A DNA stretch of 64,000 nt, taken from positions 4,712,001-4,776,000 of the forward strand of contig JAJTUQ010000001.1 in the NCBI GenBank assembly GCA_021399445.1, read 5' to 3'. The notes under the pieces are model-generated. The model saw only the letters and a program-made list of their open reading frames with translations. It was not told where the DNA came from and searched no databases. Shown piece by piece: positions 1-11,477 of this stretch. How positions within the stretch are numbered: the first letter of the stretch is position 1; each line of letters opens with the position of its first letter. This stretch comes from Xylogone sp. PMI_703 (lineage: Eukaryota > Ascomycota > Leotiomycetes). Both the position numbers and the translations under genes were made by a program.

Positions 1-792
1 TATCTTGGAAACGACCAAATCACCCAGACCATGGAAGAGCCCGAGCCAAGTCACAACAAAGAGTTCATCCTCTGGCATTTCTGTGGTGCGTCCTATGATG
101 AGCAATAACACAGCCATTGCTACTACAGCTTCGGGCTCCCGGCTAATTATTTCTTCATTAGACAGGACCGCACGGAACGCACTTATGGATTTCATTTGGT
201 ATATATCTGATTGCCTACAGACGTCATTCGCGTCCCTATTAAGATGAGCAAGGTGCATGGAAGCTATTGTTAGTATTCCGATCATCAAGTAATCATGTTC
301 TGATTTGAATGCAAGCTCAGGTATGGTTATCTGGAGAACCTTTCGAGTATCCTCGGTACCGTATGCAAGAGATCGATACGTGTTTGTAGTATAGTGATGA
401 AATAGGCGCATGTCTGACTTGGTGAGTGTGATTGAAGTCGGATTGAGCGACGGCATGAGAAATGGTGGTGGGCTGCATGAGGGTGTAGGTATTGAACTCC
501 AATTTGATTGTTGATGACGAGGTATCTGACGTTCTCTTCTTACTAACGTTCGAGTATCTGAAGTAGAAGAACTTGGCGATATCGGCTCTGTGGTTTTATA
601 TACACATTCGAGATTCCGTAAGGAGCAAAATGTGCACTTGGGTCGCTTCTCATCACACTTGATGACCACTTAGATGAAGTTCTCAACCATTGCGTTACAT
701 ATCCTTCGTACCTTGATTTTTCTTGCCTTACAGCCTATACAGCCGGCTCTGGACTTCCGATGAGGTCTTTTGGTGGTGAATGTTGTCGGCAT
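1..792 (-). CDS. Zn2Cys6 fungal-type transcription factor (partial, C-terminus beyond window)
   Basis: DNA-binding transcription regulator, presumably nuclear. I read two exons, 792-712 and 657 to the window edge, joined across a 54-nt intron (711-658) that splits the zinc cluster. Exon 1 starts at the ATG of MPTTFTTKRPHRKSRAGC and holds the first cysteine pair (GCIGCKARKIK). Exon 2 continues CDEKRPKCTFC..LEC, completing the six-cysteine binuclear cluster (residues about 18-45) and followed by a Ser/Pro-rich linker. From about residue 110 helices read SDMRLFHHYTTNTYRSLAY, then a region like the fungal transcription-factor middle domain seen near UPC2-like regulators. The frame stays open to base 1, so the C-terminus is missing. 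It is divergent from ORC5. Family is clear; the target genes cannot be inferred. Confidence 0.88.
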
Positions 793-1300
793 GATATGAG
801 ACTCGATCACGAGTATGTAACTCTCAGCTCAGGGATGAGGTGGATGAGGGGCTTGAAGATATGAGGGCGGCGGCGATAAATCTTTACAGCCCGCGAAAGC
901 GACTAAGGAATAATTCCAGGAAGCACAGGGAGACAGACTTATATGAGCATCAACTCTCTAGTTGTGAATCCCTTGTCATAGACACTTGTGAATTGTCGCA
1001 TGATCGAGCCAAAACCCTTTAGGACGATTTCCTGTATTATGACACAGCAAAGGAAGTACTATCTAGAAATAGATGATCAATGATACAAGTGCCTGAATTC
1101 CTCTTGAGATATCTCGAGAATCTTATGCATAGGTTCTAGCTGTATGGTTTGATGCGACGTCTAAAATTATGACGCCGTGGCGCTAGCGTTAGAAGTTTGA
1201 TGCCTTACTTTAAAGGCATAAAACTCGTCGCGTCCTCCGATATTCATACGCGACTTTCTAATATTTGTTAAATTACCGCGGAGGAGATCGATGACTTGGG
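793..1300. other. Divergent intergenic region between the Zn2Cys6 gene and ORC5
   Basis: About 0.5 kb separating two divergent start codons, so it presumably carries both promoters. I see no convincing TATA box or repeat, and no coding frame that fits either neighbour. Confidence 0.5.
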
Positions 1301-2907
1301 ATGGCGGCCATATTCGAACAGCCTAGTGAGTTGGTGCTCACGTCTCTGCAGTCTCGATTTCCCTGCAGAGAGCAGCAGATTCGTATCCTAGCAACACTTC
1401 TCTATGTATGTGCTCCCAGCATACCCAACTTTCATTTTCATTCTGAAGATGGCTAATAGTGTGCTTTTAGACCAAATCTGCGCCATGCAAAAATATTGTG
1501 ATTTATGGCTTGGAAGCTACGGGGAAAAGCTCCATTACGAAAGCTTTGCTGGACGCGTTATCGAGCCCCCCTCGACTGAATGGGATTAATGGGCACTCCG
1601 CGAACGAGTTTACGGACCTCTTGTCTTATGCGATAATAAATAGTGAGGAGTGTATAACAGGAAGACATCTGCTGGAACGAACACTGGGAGCAGTTGCCAG
1701 TGCCTTACAGTGGAAGGGAAACCTGGGTCGTTGTGAGAATACATCGCAACTGGTAGTAGAGATTGGGAAATTGCTAGAGTCGGCAGAGGCTTCGGACAGA
1801 CTGATCGAGGCAAGAAGAAGGCTAGTGCTGGTGTACGATGGCATCGATCGGCAGAAAGATGCTCCATCAACGTTACTTCCTGCTCTTGCTCGTATTGGCG
1901 AAATAGTAAGTTGCATTGTTATTCGTCCTTCGGTATGATCTCAGAATACTGATATATTGCCCATGATACAGATCCCGACTATATCTACAGTTTTTATCGT
2001 CACCGCCCCTCGACCAAACTTTTTGCACATGCCCGGCGCACCTCATATTCATTTCACAACATATACAAAAGCGGAGCTTCTTCGTATCATGTCTCTAAGT
2101 GAACCCACACCACAACTTCCTGGTGGCCTCAAAGAGACTCAAGAAGTATGGTCACGGTTTTGCTCCGCTGCGTGGGACTCTCTGGCAAAGCACTCTGGCC
2201 GTGATTTGCTATCTTTCCGCTCAATCTGTTCACGTCTCTGGCCAACGTTTATCAAACCAATTATAGAAGGCACATACAGCTCCAAGGAGTTTAGTCGTCT
2301 CTTAGTTGCCAATCGAGTTCTCTTCCAGAATGAGAACGTTTTAGTTCCTAATATCCTCTCAGACTCTTCGGACAAAGCGGGATCCGCCGTCCCAACATGT
2401 TCCCATACAAAGCAGTTGGGAGTAGGAACTCAGTTACCATATTTCTCCCGGCTACTCTTGGTGGCTGCGTATCTCTCATCTTTCAATCCACCTCGCACAG
2501 ACCAAATTCTCTTCATGAAAGCTGCTGCCGCTAAAAGAAAGAAGAAGGGAGGCGGCACTGCACTCGCAAAATCTAAGCCAGGAGTCAGCAAATCTAGGAA
2601 ATTATCGCGCAAGTTACTTGGGCCGCAGGTATTCGTGCTGGAACGGATGCTAGCCATCTTCCACGCCATCAGAATCGATGCCGACGATCGAATGAGGAAG
2701 GGGGCTGATGCAGTGGCTGGGAGCGCAGATATCCAGATGGCATTTGCTACCTTAGCTAGCCTGAGGTTGCTTGTCAAGGTTGGGGGTGTTAATTCAATAG
2801 ACGTGCTGGATGGGGGAAGTAGATGGAAGGTAGCGGTTGGATGGGATACTGTGAGGACTATTGCCCGAAGTGTGGGTGTAGAGGCTGAGGATTACCTCGC
2901 TGATTAG
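1301..2907 (+). CDS. ORC5: Origin recognition complex subunit 5
   Basis: AAA+-type subunit of the nuclear origin recognition complex that licenses DNA replication. Exons 1301-1405, 1471-1905 and 1972-2907 give 491 residues, about the usual length for fungal Orc5. The start MAAIFEQPSELVLTSL is chosen because it opens the conserved N-terminal helix ending in QQIRILATLLY. Walker A is GLEATGKS (residues 48-55); Walker B is VLVYDGID (154-161), followed by a sensor-like strand TVFIVTAPRP. The C-terminal half contains a Lys-rich insert (KRKKKGGG) and a winged-helix-like end. Both introns have GT-AG ends (1406-1470, 1906-1971). Nothing looks damaged; expected to be constitutive and single copy. Confidence 0.93.
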
Positions 2908-3719
2908 AGGTCAAAAGACCTCGGTTCAATGTTTATGTTTCGTATGGGCTGCGGTAGGCTCTACGAGGTATAAAAACTATCCGACGATTCTGAAGCAAAG
3001 CCTGTCGCTATGTGCGAGGCAAACACCCCCAGAGGCTAAGAGAACTGGGAGTTCGACTGCATAACAGACGAAGCTTGGTAGGGTCAGGTATAAGCAACTA
3101 TAATTACATCACGCTTATATCGACGCCCCTGTAGAGAAGAGTGCAGTCTGAAGAGAGTCTCACGTTATTTAGGCAATGTGCAACCAGGGATCAAAAAAGC
3201 TCAGGAGTTGCTTTAGAATGACGTCGCTATGTCGAGATCTTTGCAGTCAGATTAGCCTATTGCACTGGCGGACTGGAAATGTATATATGATATAATTGAG
3301 CCTAAGTATAACTAGCTCTGAATAATGGATTATAATAAAACTGTAACCGGTCCTGTTTCGAAAGTAAGACCCATACAAGCAAAAGGGCATGTTTGGTACG
3401 AGCATCTTAGGCTTGGATAGTGGCAGCCACAGGGCTGACTTCTAACAGCTTTGGTTCGGACTTGATTGGAGGTCACTGAAATATTGTATTCTATCTCTTA
3501 CATATCTAATATTTCATGCTCAAACTTTATGTCTAAAAGATTTTCTGAACAGTTTTTGAGAGATTGAATAATAGGGGAAGCACGGAAATATTGTAGTGCC
3601 GAGCCGCCTTCATGCTTTTCGCATCTCTACATCCGCGACAATAATGCACTTTCTGTTATAATCACAACAATCTTGACTCTAGGACTCTTTCCAATGTGAT
3701 GATACAAGACTGCGCAAAT
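2908..3719. other. Intergenic, no gene recognised
   Basis: AT-rich DNA downstream of ORC5. No open frame with recognisable protein features and no repeat seen. Confidence 0.5.
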
Positions 3720-4133
3720 TCATGTGATCTCCATTGCAATATCATGTTCTGCTGCAGCTTCTACTTGTACCGTCGAGTTTCGTTGCTGAGTTATGAGTTG
3801 TTGAATACCACTCTGGAACTCATGGTTTGGAACTTTGAACCGGAAGTCTACACCCATCGGTCGCTCAGTCCAACACACCGCACGCATCGAACCATCCGAA
3901 GTAAAGAAAATAAGATTATCATTTGTCACCAATTCTCTGCCAAGCTTTTAATAGATCAGAAGCTTGCGCGTCCTTCAAGATTCGAGTGTCTAGATCGAGG
4001 AAGTCAGTAGGGCTTACCTAAGGTTATGAGACACTTTGACAGCCACGTTGTGTGCGATCAGTATGTCTTTAGTGCGACAGTGAAGAGAAAGAGTCAAATG
4101 CACCAGGAGGATATGCGCACTCCTTATATACAT
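3720..4133 (-). CDS. Possible small uncharacterised protein, one intron
   Basis: I do not recognise this family. Exon 2 (3936-3720) has protein-like composition (motifs SDGSMRAVCWTERPMGVDF and QRNSTVQVEAAAEHD) but no ATG. An upstream exon (4133-4018) joins in frame across an 81-nt intron (4017-3937) with GTAAGC donor, TACTGAC branch-like site and TTGGCAG acceptor, supplying an ATG. The product would be 110 residues, with a hydrophobic N-terminus (ILLVHLTLSLHC) that could act as a weak signal peptide. The ATG overlaps an AT-rich TATA-like stretch, which argues against this start; it could also be the decayed end of a longer gene. Confidence 0.35.
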
Positions 4134-5507
4134 CACGGAGAGAGATTTTGAGGGAGTTTTTTTGTGAAGCCACAGAAATTGGTTATAACCTTAATTGAAC
4201 CTCTAGTTGATGAGGTTGGTTCCTGCAACGGAAAGAGCCTAGATGTCTTCTAGATGCAGGAAGATCTCGTTGACCACGCATAAACGGGTAGGGATGTACA
4301 TACCCGGGCAGATGGGGCAGGCTAACTATTCCCTAATACGCGAAGTCGGAAATAGTCTGCCTTTAAGGAAAGCTGTTTCCACAATTCAAGCTTGTTGATC
4401 GGCTTCAATACAACCTACACAGTGCTGTACGGTTATTTATGGGACTGTACTGGGCGAGGCTTAGCCGTTACTATCAATCAGTACGTGGACTTGAACCCCC
4501 AAAGATCGACAATCTCCGAAGACCCAGCCGTCAATGCTCGCTCTTGAGGGTCATTTCATCAGATGAATTGAACTTCCAGTCATGGTACCGTATATTCTCA
4601 CAAGGTCGGATAACGAACTAAACCCCCTGTATTACGCTCTATGGCATATTTACTGAGTGGTTATCATTCTTAGTGTTGGCGATACGCACTGTCTAGTGTT
4701 ATATCCGCTTTCTAGCTCGTTATCTGACCTTGTGAGAAAGTGCGGTATGCGGTAGTCGTACCGTTCGGCAGGCTATCCGACGCAACTGGGAGAGAATTCG
4801 AGTTAGAGCGCCACTTAACAACCCTTGCTACTTTCCCTTTCTGACCGTTCGGCACGCCTCGATCCTTCCTCTAGCTTTCGGGGGTGACAACGAGTGCTGG
4901 GGCGCGGCTGAGATGAGCACCCGACACCGAGCCTGAGATGGACAAGGCGTATGGCAGTATTGTTCCTGTGGCATCATTGATGATTTTGGAGCTCAGACAT
5001 CACCTGTACTCGTAACAGCCCGCCTACTATTGGGTACCGCTTTTCGCATCGCCTGTGGCGGTTCTCCACCCTTCAATCAGCCTCCAGAAGTATGCCACAA
5101 TTTGTAGCTTAAGCTCTCTCAGGGCCCATATATCGAGTGTTCACAGTAGTGGCGTTCAAGCAAATCTATATTTAGGTAGGCGTACGGGAAAATGATACTC
5201 CCATCCTGTGCCCGCATACAGTATAGTTTCGTCAATAGGACATTGGGCTCTGGCAAGCTATGCCCTGAGAGGTGTCAGAAGCAGGTTAGTTTCAAAGTCT
5301 TCTATTGCTCAATTAGTTTTAGGAGGTGATGAGGAGTCGTCATCAGCTTCATCATCCTCACCACTTTCACATTTGAGGTATTGTACTTAAAGCTCTCTTG
5401 CTATCATTTTGTTTCTTTTCTCAGCAATCGGCCATTCCACATCTATATTCCCACTCAGAACGTCTCAATCCGGACACCTTTAGGGCATTTCATTGAAAGC
5501 TTTCACA
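4134..5507. other. Intergenic with one inverted repeat
   Basis: About 1.4 kb upstream of the cupredoxin gene. Apart from the inverted repeat annotated separately, I see no coding frame. Short copies of accgttcggca occur near 4760 and 4844. Confidence 0.45.
4596..4737. repeat. Imperfect inverted repeat
   Basis: The left arm tctcacaaggtcggataac (4596-4618 region) recurs as its reverse complement at 4714-4736, with about 21 of 23 positions matching, separated by roughly 95 bp. Looser similarity continues outward (taccgtat against taccgcat). It could be the end pair of a short non-autonomous transposon or simply a hairpin; no coding content lies between the arms. Confidence 0.5.
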
Positions 5508-6317
5508 ATGCGTTTCTTCGCTGCTCCAATTCTCCTTGCCGGCGTTGCCTTGGCACAAGATTATGGTGGAGGAAGCAACAATAACAATGCAAAGACTACA
5601 TCGACTAGCTCTCCTGCACCCAGTGGTACATCTGCAGCTGCCAACGGTATTCAGACTATCGTTGCTGGTCAAAGCGGCCTTACATTCTCTCCAAACTCAG
5701 TCACCGCCGCCGTTGGCAGCATCGTTGAGATCCAGTTCGATGCCCCTGGCCACACCTTCACATCCTCTTCTTTCAGTAGCCCATGTGTCGGCAACGACTC
5801 CTCTATTTTCAGTGGCGTCATCGGAGCTGGTGGAAGTGGCACTGCGGTAGGTAGCCCTGGAATTATTTCACTTGACAGAACTGACATGATGAAATGAAGA
5901 CAAACGTCTTTACCATTACTATCAATGACACCAATCCAATCTGGTTCTACTGCGCAGTCCCAGGCCACTGCCAAGCTGGTATGGTCGGAGTTATCAACCC
6001 ACCGTAAGTATCCCCATATCTTTTGCGAGCTTCGCAGTGCTAATGCTGTGAATTGTAGATCTGGCGGTTCCCAAACTCTCGCAGCTTACAAAGCTGCTGC
6101 CGCAAATGCCGGAAGCTCCTTCACTCCAGCCTCTGTTCAGGGTGGTGTGGTTGGTCCTGCCAGAGCCGTAACCTCACCATCCTCCTCCTCCAGCACTACT
6201 CCTACACCTTCACCTTCTAAGCCTGGAGCTGCCAGTTTCTCCACTGGATCTGTTAGCTGGGTTGCCGTTTTGATCACTAGCATCGCTGCCTGGGGAGTTA
6301 GCAGCTTGCTCATGTAG
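5508..6317 (+). CDS. Secreted cupredoxin-like, GPI-type Ser/Thr-rich surface protein
   Basis: Extracellular blue-copper-like protein of the fungal serine-rich cupredoxin group; function not established. Exons 5508-5846, 5900-6003 and 6059-6317 give 233 residues. Signal peptide MRFFAAPILLAGVALA. The cupredoxin fold spans about residues 48-148; all four type-1 copper ligands are visible: H82 (PGHTFTSS), C131, H136 and M141 (FYCAVPGHCQAGM). C93 and C137 probably form the usual disulfide. A Ser/Thr/Pro-rich stretch follows, and the C-terminus ends in a hydrophobic tail (VAVLITSIAAWGVSSLLM), consistent with GPI anchoring. The introns (5847-5899, 6004-6058) are GT-AG. The ATG is chosen because it directly precedes the signal peptide. 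Confidence 0.88.
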
Positions 6318-6742
6318 GAAGGCTGAGTCAGAAAAGTGACGAGTAGGTGGAATTTTATAACATGAAATACCCACGGATTAAAAAAGTCCCGAGTGCGAAG
6401 ATCTTTTGGCTTGTGAACATTAGGATAGATTGATGGTTTATTTTCATCTTAATTACCGTGTGTATATATAGAAATACTTAATTCTGCACCCGAATGAATC
6501 GCAAATGGTCAATTGTTATAAAAATGACCATATTCTAGCCATGAATACTTTAATACGAGACAGGAGAGGAACGTCGATACTGAAATCGTGTCATAGTGAT
6601 TTGATTGAATTTGCCGAGCTTGATGAATTTCTAAGCTACAAACAGCTAACTATTTGCCCTGTGCCGAGTGATTGAGTACATCTCCACATTTGCTCGAAGG
6701 TGTTCCTTTCCTAACTATCTCTTGGTATCCTACATTGTTCCC
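6318..6742. other. Convergent intergenic region
   Basis: AT-rich tail-to-tail spacer between the cupredoxin gene and the SRPBCC gene, presumably holding both 3' ends. Nothing else seen. Confidence 0.5.
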
Positions 6743-7465
6743 TCACTTGCGAGTGACGGCCTTTTCAAGATCGGCTAGCGCTTCTCTGCGCTTGAACTTC
6801 GCGTCTTGAATCACCCCTGTTGAAATTATTAGTCTGTGTTCCACAAGACAACATAGACTCCTATTTTTCCTTCTTAATACCGCCATCTCTATGTGTTATG
6901 TATATATACTTTACACAGAAGAGACGAATGGCAGGGAAGAGAGAAAAAGAGCTTGGATTAGAGTTTATAGAAAGGAAAATGGAAGAAAATAAAACATACC
7001 AGCATCAGCATCGCTAGAGAAGTTTCCAGACCATTGCACAAAGGTGTGGCCCTCGTGCTTGCCAGTTGTGATCGGGAAGAGGCGCACAGTGGACAACACG
7101 GAGGAGTAAGAGAGTTGTGGTTGTGCCGAGATGACGCTGTATGTGATGTAGTGGTCGATTGTCTGCGTGATGCGATTCTCTATTAGCTTTCTAGCTCATC
7201 TCATCTCATCTCATCGGGTCATGTAGTGTAATAGCGAGCTCACCGAGTGCTCTTCCAATTTGACCTCAAGAACTGTTCCATCTTTAAAAGTCCATTTTAC
7301 CACATCGGTGTCATTGGTCGTGCCCTTGACGAATTCACTGCCCTTCAGCGCTGTCCAGAACTGGCCGAATGACTCGAGCTTAATCAGGTGCCAGACGTCG
7401 CTGAAGGGAGCTTCAATGACAGCTGACTCGGAGACGAAGTTGGAGGTTGGGATTTGTTGGGCCAT
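6743..7465 (-). CDS. Bet v1-like / SRPBCC superfamily protein
   Basis: Small helix-grip lipid- or ligand-binding fold protein, probably cytosolic; no signal peptide. Exons 7465-7244, 7162-7000 and 6816-6743 give 152 residues, normal for this fold. It begins MAQQIPTSNFVSESAVIEAP and contains SDVWHLIKLESFGQFW typical of polyketide-cyclase/START-like proteins, ending with a long C-terminal helix (RREALADLEKAVTRK). The first intron contains four copies of ctcat. The specific ligand cannot be deduced. Confidence 0.82.
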
Positions 7466-10358
7466 GTTTCCGGAGTTGTTATAAGCCCTTTATTAGTTAA
7501 TTAAGAATTATGATGAGGAGACAATAGTTGAGATCGAAAGTTTAATAGTGTGTACTGTTGCGTGGTCTGATGTTCTTTTATTTTATTTTCTTTTTCGCGA
7601 TGCACTGTATCATGCGCGGGGTAGGTACCGTACCTGGAGGGCTGATGACGTAGTTGTGTCGCAGAGGTTCTTTTCTAGAATGTGCGAGTGGCAACGGCGA
7701 TTCTACGAAAAGTACTTGTTAAGCTTTCTTCTAGAGATATAGACGGTAGTTAAGGACAATTCACATAAGCAAATTCTCAATATTACTTTGATTATCGAGG
7801 AGATTCCAAGATATATATGGAGTGGAGGTTTGATAAGTAGCTTGAGATGGTCTACTGCATGGTAAGCAAGTATGCACCTTGCATTGGCCAATAGCAAAGC
7901 TCGGTTACATTAAGATATTGCTCTAAGTCAATAGTACTACAATACACTCTCAATTTCCGTTTACAGACTGTATATCTGTTAATCTCTTTAAATGTTTATC
8001 GCCCATACGGAAATTCTTTTGCCGTTTCATAAAGTCTATCTGTTTAGTTATCTTTGTACTCGCTGAGTGAAGTAGATGTGCGTTGGCTCTCCTGCTGCGA
8101 GATCCCCGATCTTGACACAAGCTGGTTCTAGGTCTTTAACTTGGCACGCGAAGATATGAGTGGGTAAGGACAGTTCGAATCCTGAGTTATCTATTATCTA
8201 GTAGACGTGATAACGGAATATCCATAGGCAGTATTGCTGACATCGCACCTCGTGGAACCAGCGTTAGACATCAGAAGATCACATAATGGTGATTTATTAA
8301 TATTCGATCCTTATTAGACGGTAAACTTTGGCCCTAATTTGACGGATGACATGCACGATTTGGGAAAATTAGCCGTTAGATCTCGATGCTAGAACTGTTT
8401 CAGCTCGACTAATGGACATGTCGACTTCCTAAGGTATGGTATGGTATGGAATCACACCTTAAGCTTTATGCAGGAGATGATCTAGACCGAATGGAGCTGC
8501 AATGTTGCATCAAGGATGATGGTCTGCATAAGGAGCTACTGCGCTACCCACCAGGTGGAGGCGGCTAGGGACTTTGAGTGGATCTTAGAGATCTGAGGTT
8601 ACTGAGGTTCAATATGAATGTGATCGTGGTACGAGAATTGAGGCGATACGCAATAAATAATTTGGTACGAGAGTCAAGTTATGAGTAATTTCTACGGAGA
8701 TGAGCAATATCACCGTTTCAATTGGTTTTGAGGACCTTGTCTACAAAGTTCTGATCAGCTAAAAGTCTCGAACTAGGATGCCTTGTTAAATTAAAGGTTA
8801 GAGTTAATGTGTAGTGAGTACTGATATAGTACAAGGCAATAGCACTAACATTTCTACCTAGCTTACCAGGAACCGGTCTTTACGAAAAATGTTTAGAACA
8901 ATGGTTCTGCTCAGTGTGATATTCTTGTCGAACGTATCTATTAACATGAAATGTGACATAGGAAAAACCATCAATCGACGCGTAAGACTGAAACGTGAGA
9001 TTACGGTACGTTGTTCTAGATCACTAACTTGCCCTGGCACGGTTTCATATTATTCTAGCTCGCAACGGGTAAAGCTTCCTTTCAAACTCGGAGAATTTAG
9101 AGAGATAGGAAACGGATAGGCAAGATACTTTGGTAAGTTCAGCAATACGCTTAAACCTTATAGCACGCGATGCTTATGGCAATTGGGGCGAGCATTGAGG
9201 AGGGAAGGCTGCAAAAACTAAGTGCCATCTGTTCAATATGATAAGATCAAGCGAAAGTTGTCGCCATAGAAGCCTTGATTATTCCAGAGAAGTAGTGATT
9301 GGGTTGGAGCTTATTGGAGTTTGTGCCTAGGTGTTGGGTTCTCTGTAGGGTACGCACTGAACGCGGGAATGAACACAACACGTGCACCTGTACTTGCAAC
9401 GTTACTTTAACTTTTCAGATCAAAGATCTTTCCTTACTCAAACCGTAGAATATTCCATATGCTGGAGAAAGTTGATCAGCTTTGTGCGCACAGGACCATC
9501 TGATGAGGGCGTCCTTGGTGAGGCACAGGGGCGTTGAATTGAAACCGAATCCGCAACAAGGAGGCGCACTAATCCGAGGTGGGTGTTTTGCACTAGACCT
9601 AGTGCGATACAGGAGATCGGGGAAGTTGATGAACTTGGAAGGAAGGCAAAGCCTTCAAACGGCTATTATCAATTCGAATTCAATCAAGAGAAAGAGCTGG
9701 TGGACCTTGCTGTGATCTGGGTGTAGGATTCTGGTTATTGTATTGTGCAGGCGCATTGCAAGTAATTTGCGTAGCGACAGGCCTAGAACCTCAGGATCTG
9801 AGAGCCTGAGGCCTCAGTATATGACGGTGGTTAATATTTCCAATTCGTCACCTCTCTTTTTCTTTCCTTTCTCCTCCTACAAACGGAACAATGGAACCTC
9901 CACATCTGTCAGAATGAAAACGTTTTTGTCCCAAGTGGCGCCATCGCTGCAAATCGTCGTTCATCCCGCAGAAGACTTTTTCGTAGATCAAACTGGTGGT
10001 TTCGGGAATAGCAGTCAGCGTTGTTGGTGATACAGTTCCAAGCCTCAGGAGCCGAGATCCCCCTGGGACCGCGGCAACATACAAAGAGATCTCTCCCTAG
10101 AGATTACCCCGGAGTAATATAGCCCATCGCAGCATATTCTCCGAACGTTTCCTACGATGCAATTCATTGCGCTGAGTCCTAATTGGATCAGTCCAGCCCA
10201 GCCGGCCCACTGATCAGACGAGGCGCTACAGCCCGTGCTGGGTGAGGTTTGGAAACAGGGGCGCTATCACAGACGTCCGTAGTTTCAATATCCACCAGCA
10301 TGCGCTGACGGAGATGACTTCCATCTGTAGAGGCTGATCAAGGCTTGTGATTTAAGCA
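7466..10358. other. Gene-poor intergenic stretch (about 2.9 kb)
   Basis: AT-rich with many stops in all frames. Short ORFs around 8.9, 9.5 and 9.8-10.1 kb lack family features and plausible splice partners. A (ggtat)n run sits near 8431. I see no recognisable transposon protein; it may be decayed repeat DNA. Confidence 0.45.
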
Positions 10359-10619
10359 TATAAGGTAAACTTCTGTTCCCTCAATGGAAGCCTCTTTTCT
10401 CCTCATCCCAATTCAATTCCTTACCATCTCTCCTTTCCTTTCAATTCTGCTTTCTTTGCCTCTTAATAATTCGTTTGATACGAATTCTTCAATTCTTTTT
10501 ACTCCTCCGGCAGGCTATTCGTTGAAGTTTTCCGACCAATACAAACATTCCTTGTTCTACTATCCAAGAAAACTACATCGTTTAATACCCTCATCTTATC
10601 ACTCCTTCAACTATTCAAA
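10359..10619 (+). promoter_or_regulatory. Promoter and CT-rich leader of the BAS2-like gene
   Basis: A TATA-like catataagg lies about 255 nt before the ATG and is followed by a long pyrimidine-rich tract (about 10393-10460: ttttctcctcatccc, then ctctcctttcctttc). CT-rich leaders of this sort are common before well-expressed fungal genes. Start of transcription not determined. Confidence 0.5.
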
Positions 10620-11477
10620 ATGAAGACCGCTAGCTTTTCTACTCTCGTTGCCCTTCTCCTTGCGGCACCCAGCCTCATTGCTGCTGTCCCTCCTTTTGAT
10701 CCTGCCGGCGCAAAGAATGTTGGTAACGGCAATGGTGGACAATTTATTGGTGGTCAATGTCTTTCGGACGCTGATTGCGGCAGTGGCTGCTGCGCCAATC
10801 CAACTGGTATTTGTTCCGGACCAGGCGCGCAGTTCCAAAATGGCAAGACAGGTTGTGGCTTTGGTGGATCTGGCACTCCTTCTGTAGCTGCGTCTCCTGC
10901 TGCGGCCGATGCCACCACTGCAGCAGCAGCAGTATCAGCCGCTATTCCAACCGATAATGCAAATGGCGGCCCACCATTCGATCCTGCTGGAGTCAAGAAT
11001 GTCGGCAATGGCGTAGGCGCACAATTTATCGGAGGTCAATGTCTCTCAGGCGCCGACTGTGCCAGTGGCTGCTGTGCTGGTCCTTCCGGTATCTGTTCAG
11101 GTCCCGGCGCACAAACTCAAGCTGGGAAGACCGGATGTGGTTTCGTCAGCCCAGCACTTGGTGGTACTACCGGCAATGCTGCTGCTGTAGCAGCACCTCC
11201 TGCCGCTGCGGACACTACCGCGGCTCCAGCTCCAGCTCCAGCTTCCGCTTCATCCACGCCATCGAACGGTGGACCGGCCTTCGATCCTGCTGGTGACAAG
11301 AACGTCGGCAATGGACAAGGCAAGCAATTTATTGGAGGACAGTGCCTCAATACTGCTGATTGTGCTAGCGGTTGCTGTGCCGGTCCTAGCGGAATTTGCT
11401 CTGGACCTGGCGCTCAGTTCCAGAATGGCAAGACTGGCTGTGGCTTCCAATCTAAGAGGAGGCTTGTAAGATTCTAG
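10620..11477 (+). CDS. Secreted protein with three tandem BAS2-like cysteine modules
   Basis: Secreted protein related to biotrophy-associated secreted protein 2 (BAS2) of Magnaporthe, a short single-module protein expressed during plant infection. Intronless, 285 residues, signal peptide MKTASFSTLVALLLAAPSLIAA. Three near-identical modules follow at about residues 24-81, 118-175 and 219-276, each with PxFDPAGxKNVGNG, QFIGGQC, GSGCC or ASGCC, GICSGPGAQ and GKTGCGF, giving six cysteines per module in identical spacing (C47, C53, C57, C58, C65, C79 in the first). Linkers are Ala/Pro/Ser/Thr-rich. It ends in a basic tail (QSKRRLVRF). BAS2 itself has a single module, so triplication is the notable feature. 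Role at a plant interface is inference. Confidence 0.87.
   Translation: MKTASFSTLVALLLAAPSLIAAVPPFDPAGAKNVGNGNGGQFIGGQCLSDADCGSGCCANPTGICSGPGAQFQNGKTGCGFGGSGTPSVAASPAAADATTAAAAVSAAIPTDNANGGPPFDPAGVKNVGNGVGAQFIGGQCLSGADCASGCCAGPSGICSGPGAQTQAGKTGCGFVSPALGGTTGNAAAVAAPPAAADTTAAPAPAPASASSTPSNGGPAFDPAGDKNVGNGQGKQFIGGQCLNTADCASGCCAGPSGICSGPGAQFQNGKTGCGFQSKRRLVRF

Noticed and set aside
7466..10358. Transposon relic in the gene-poor stretch
   Set aside because: No reverse transcriptase, integrase or transposase motifs could be read in any frame, and no terminal repeats were seen.
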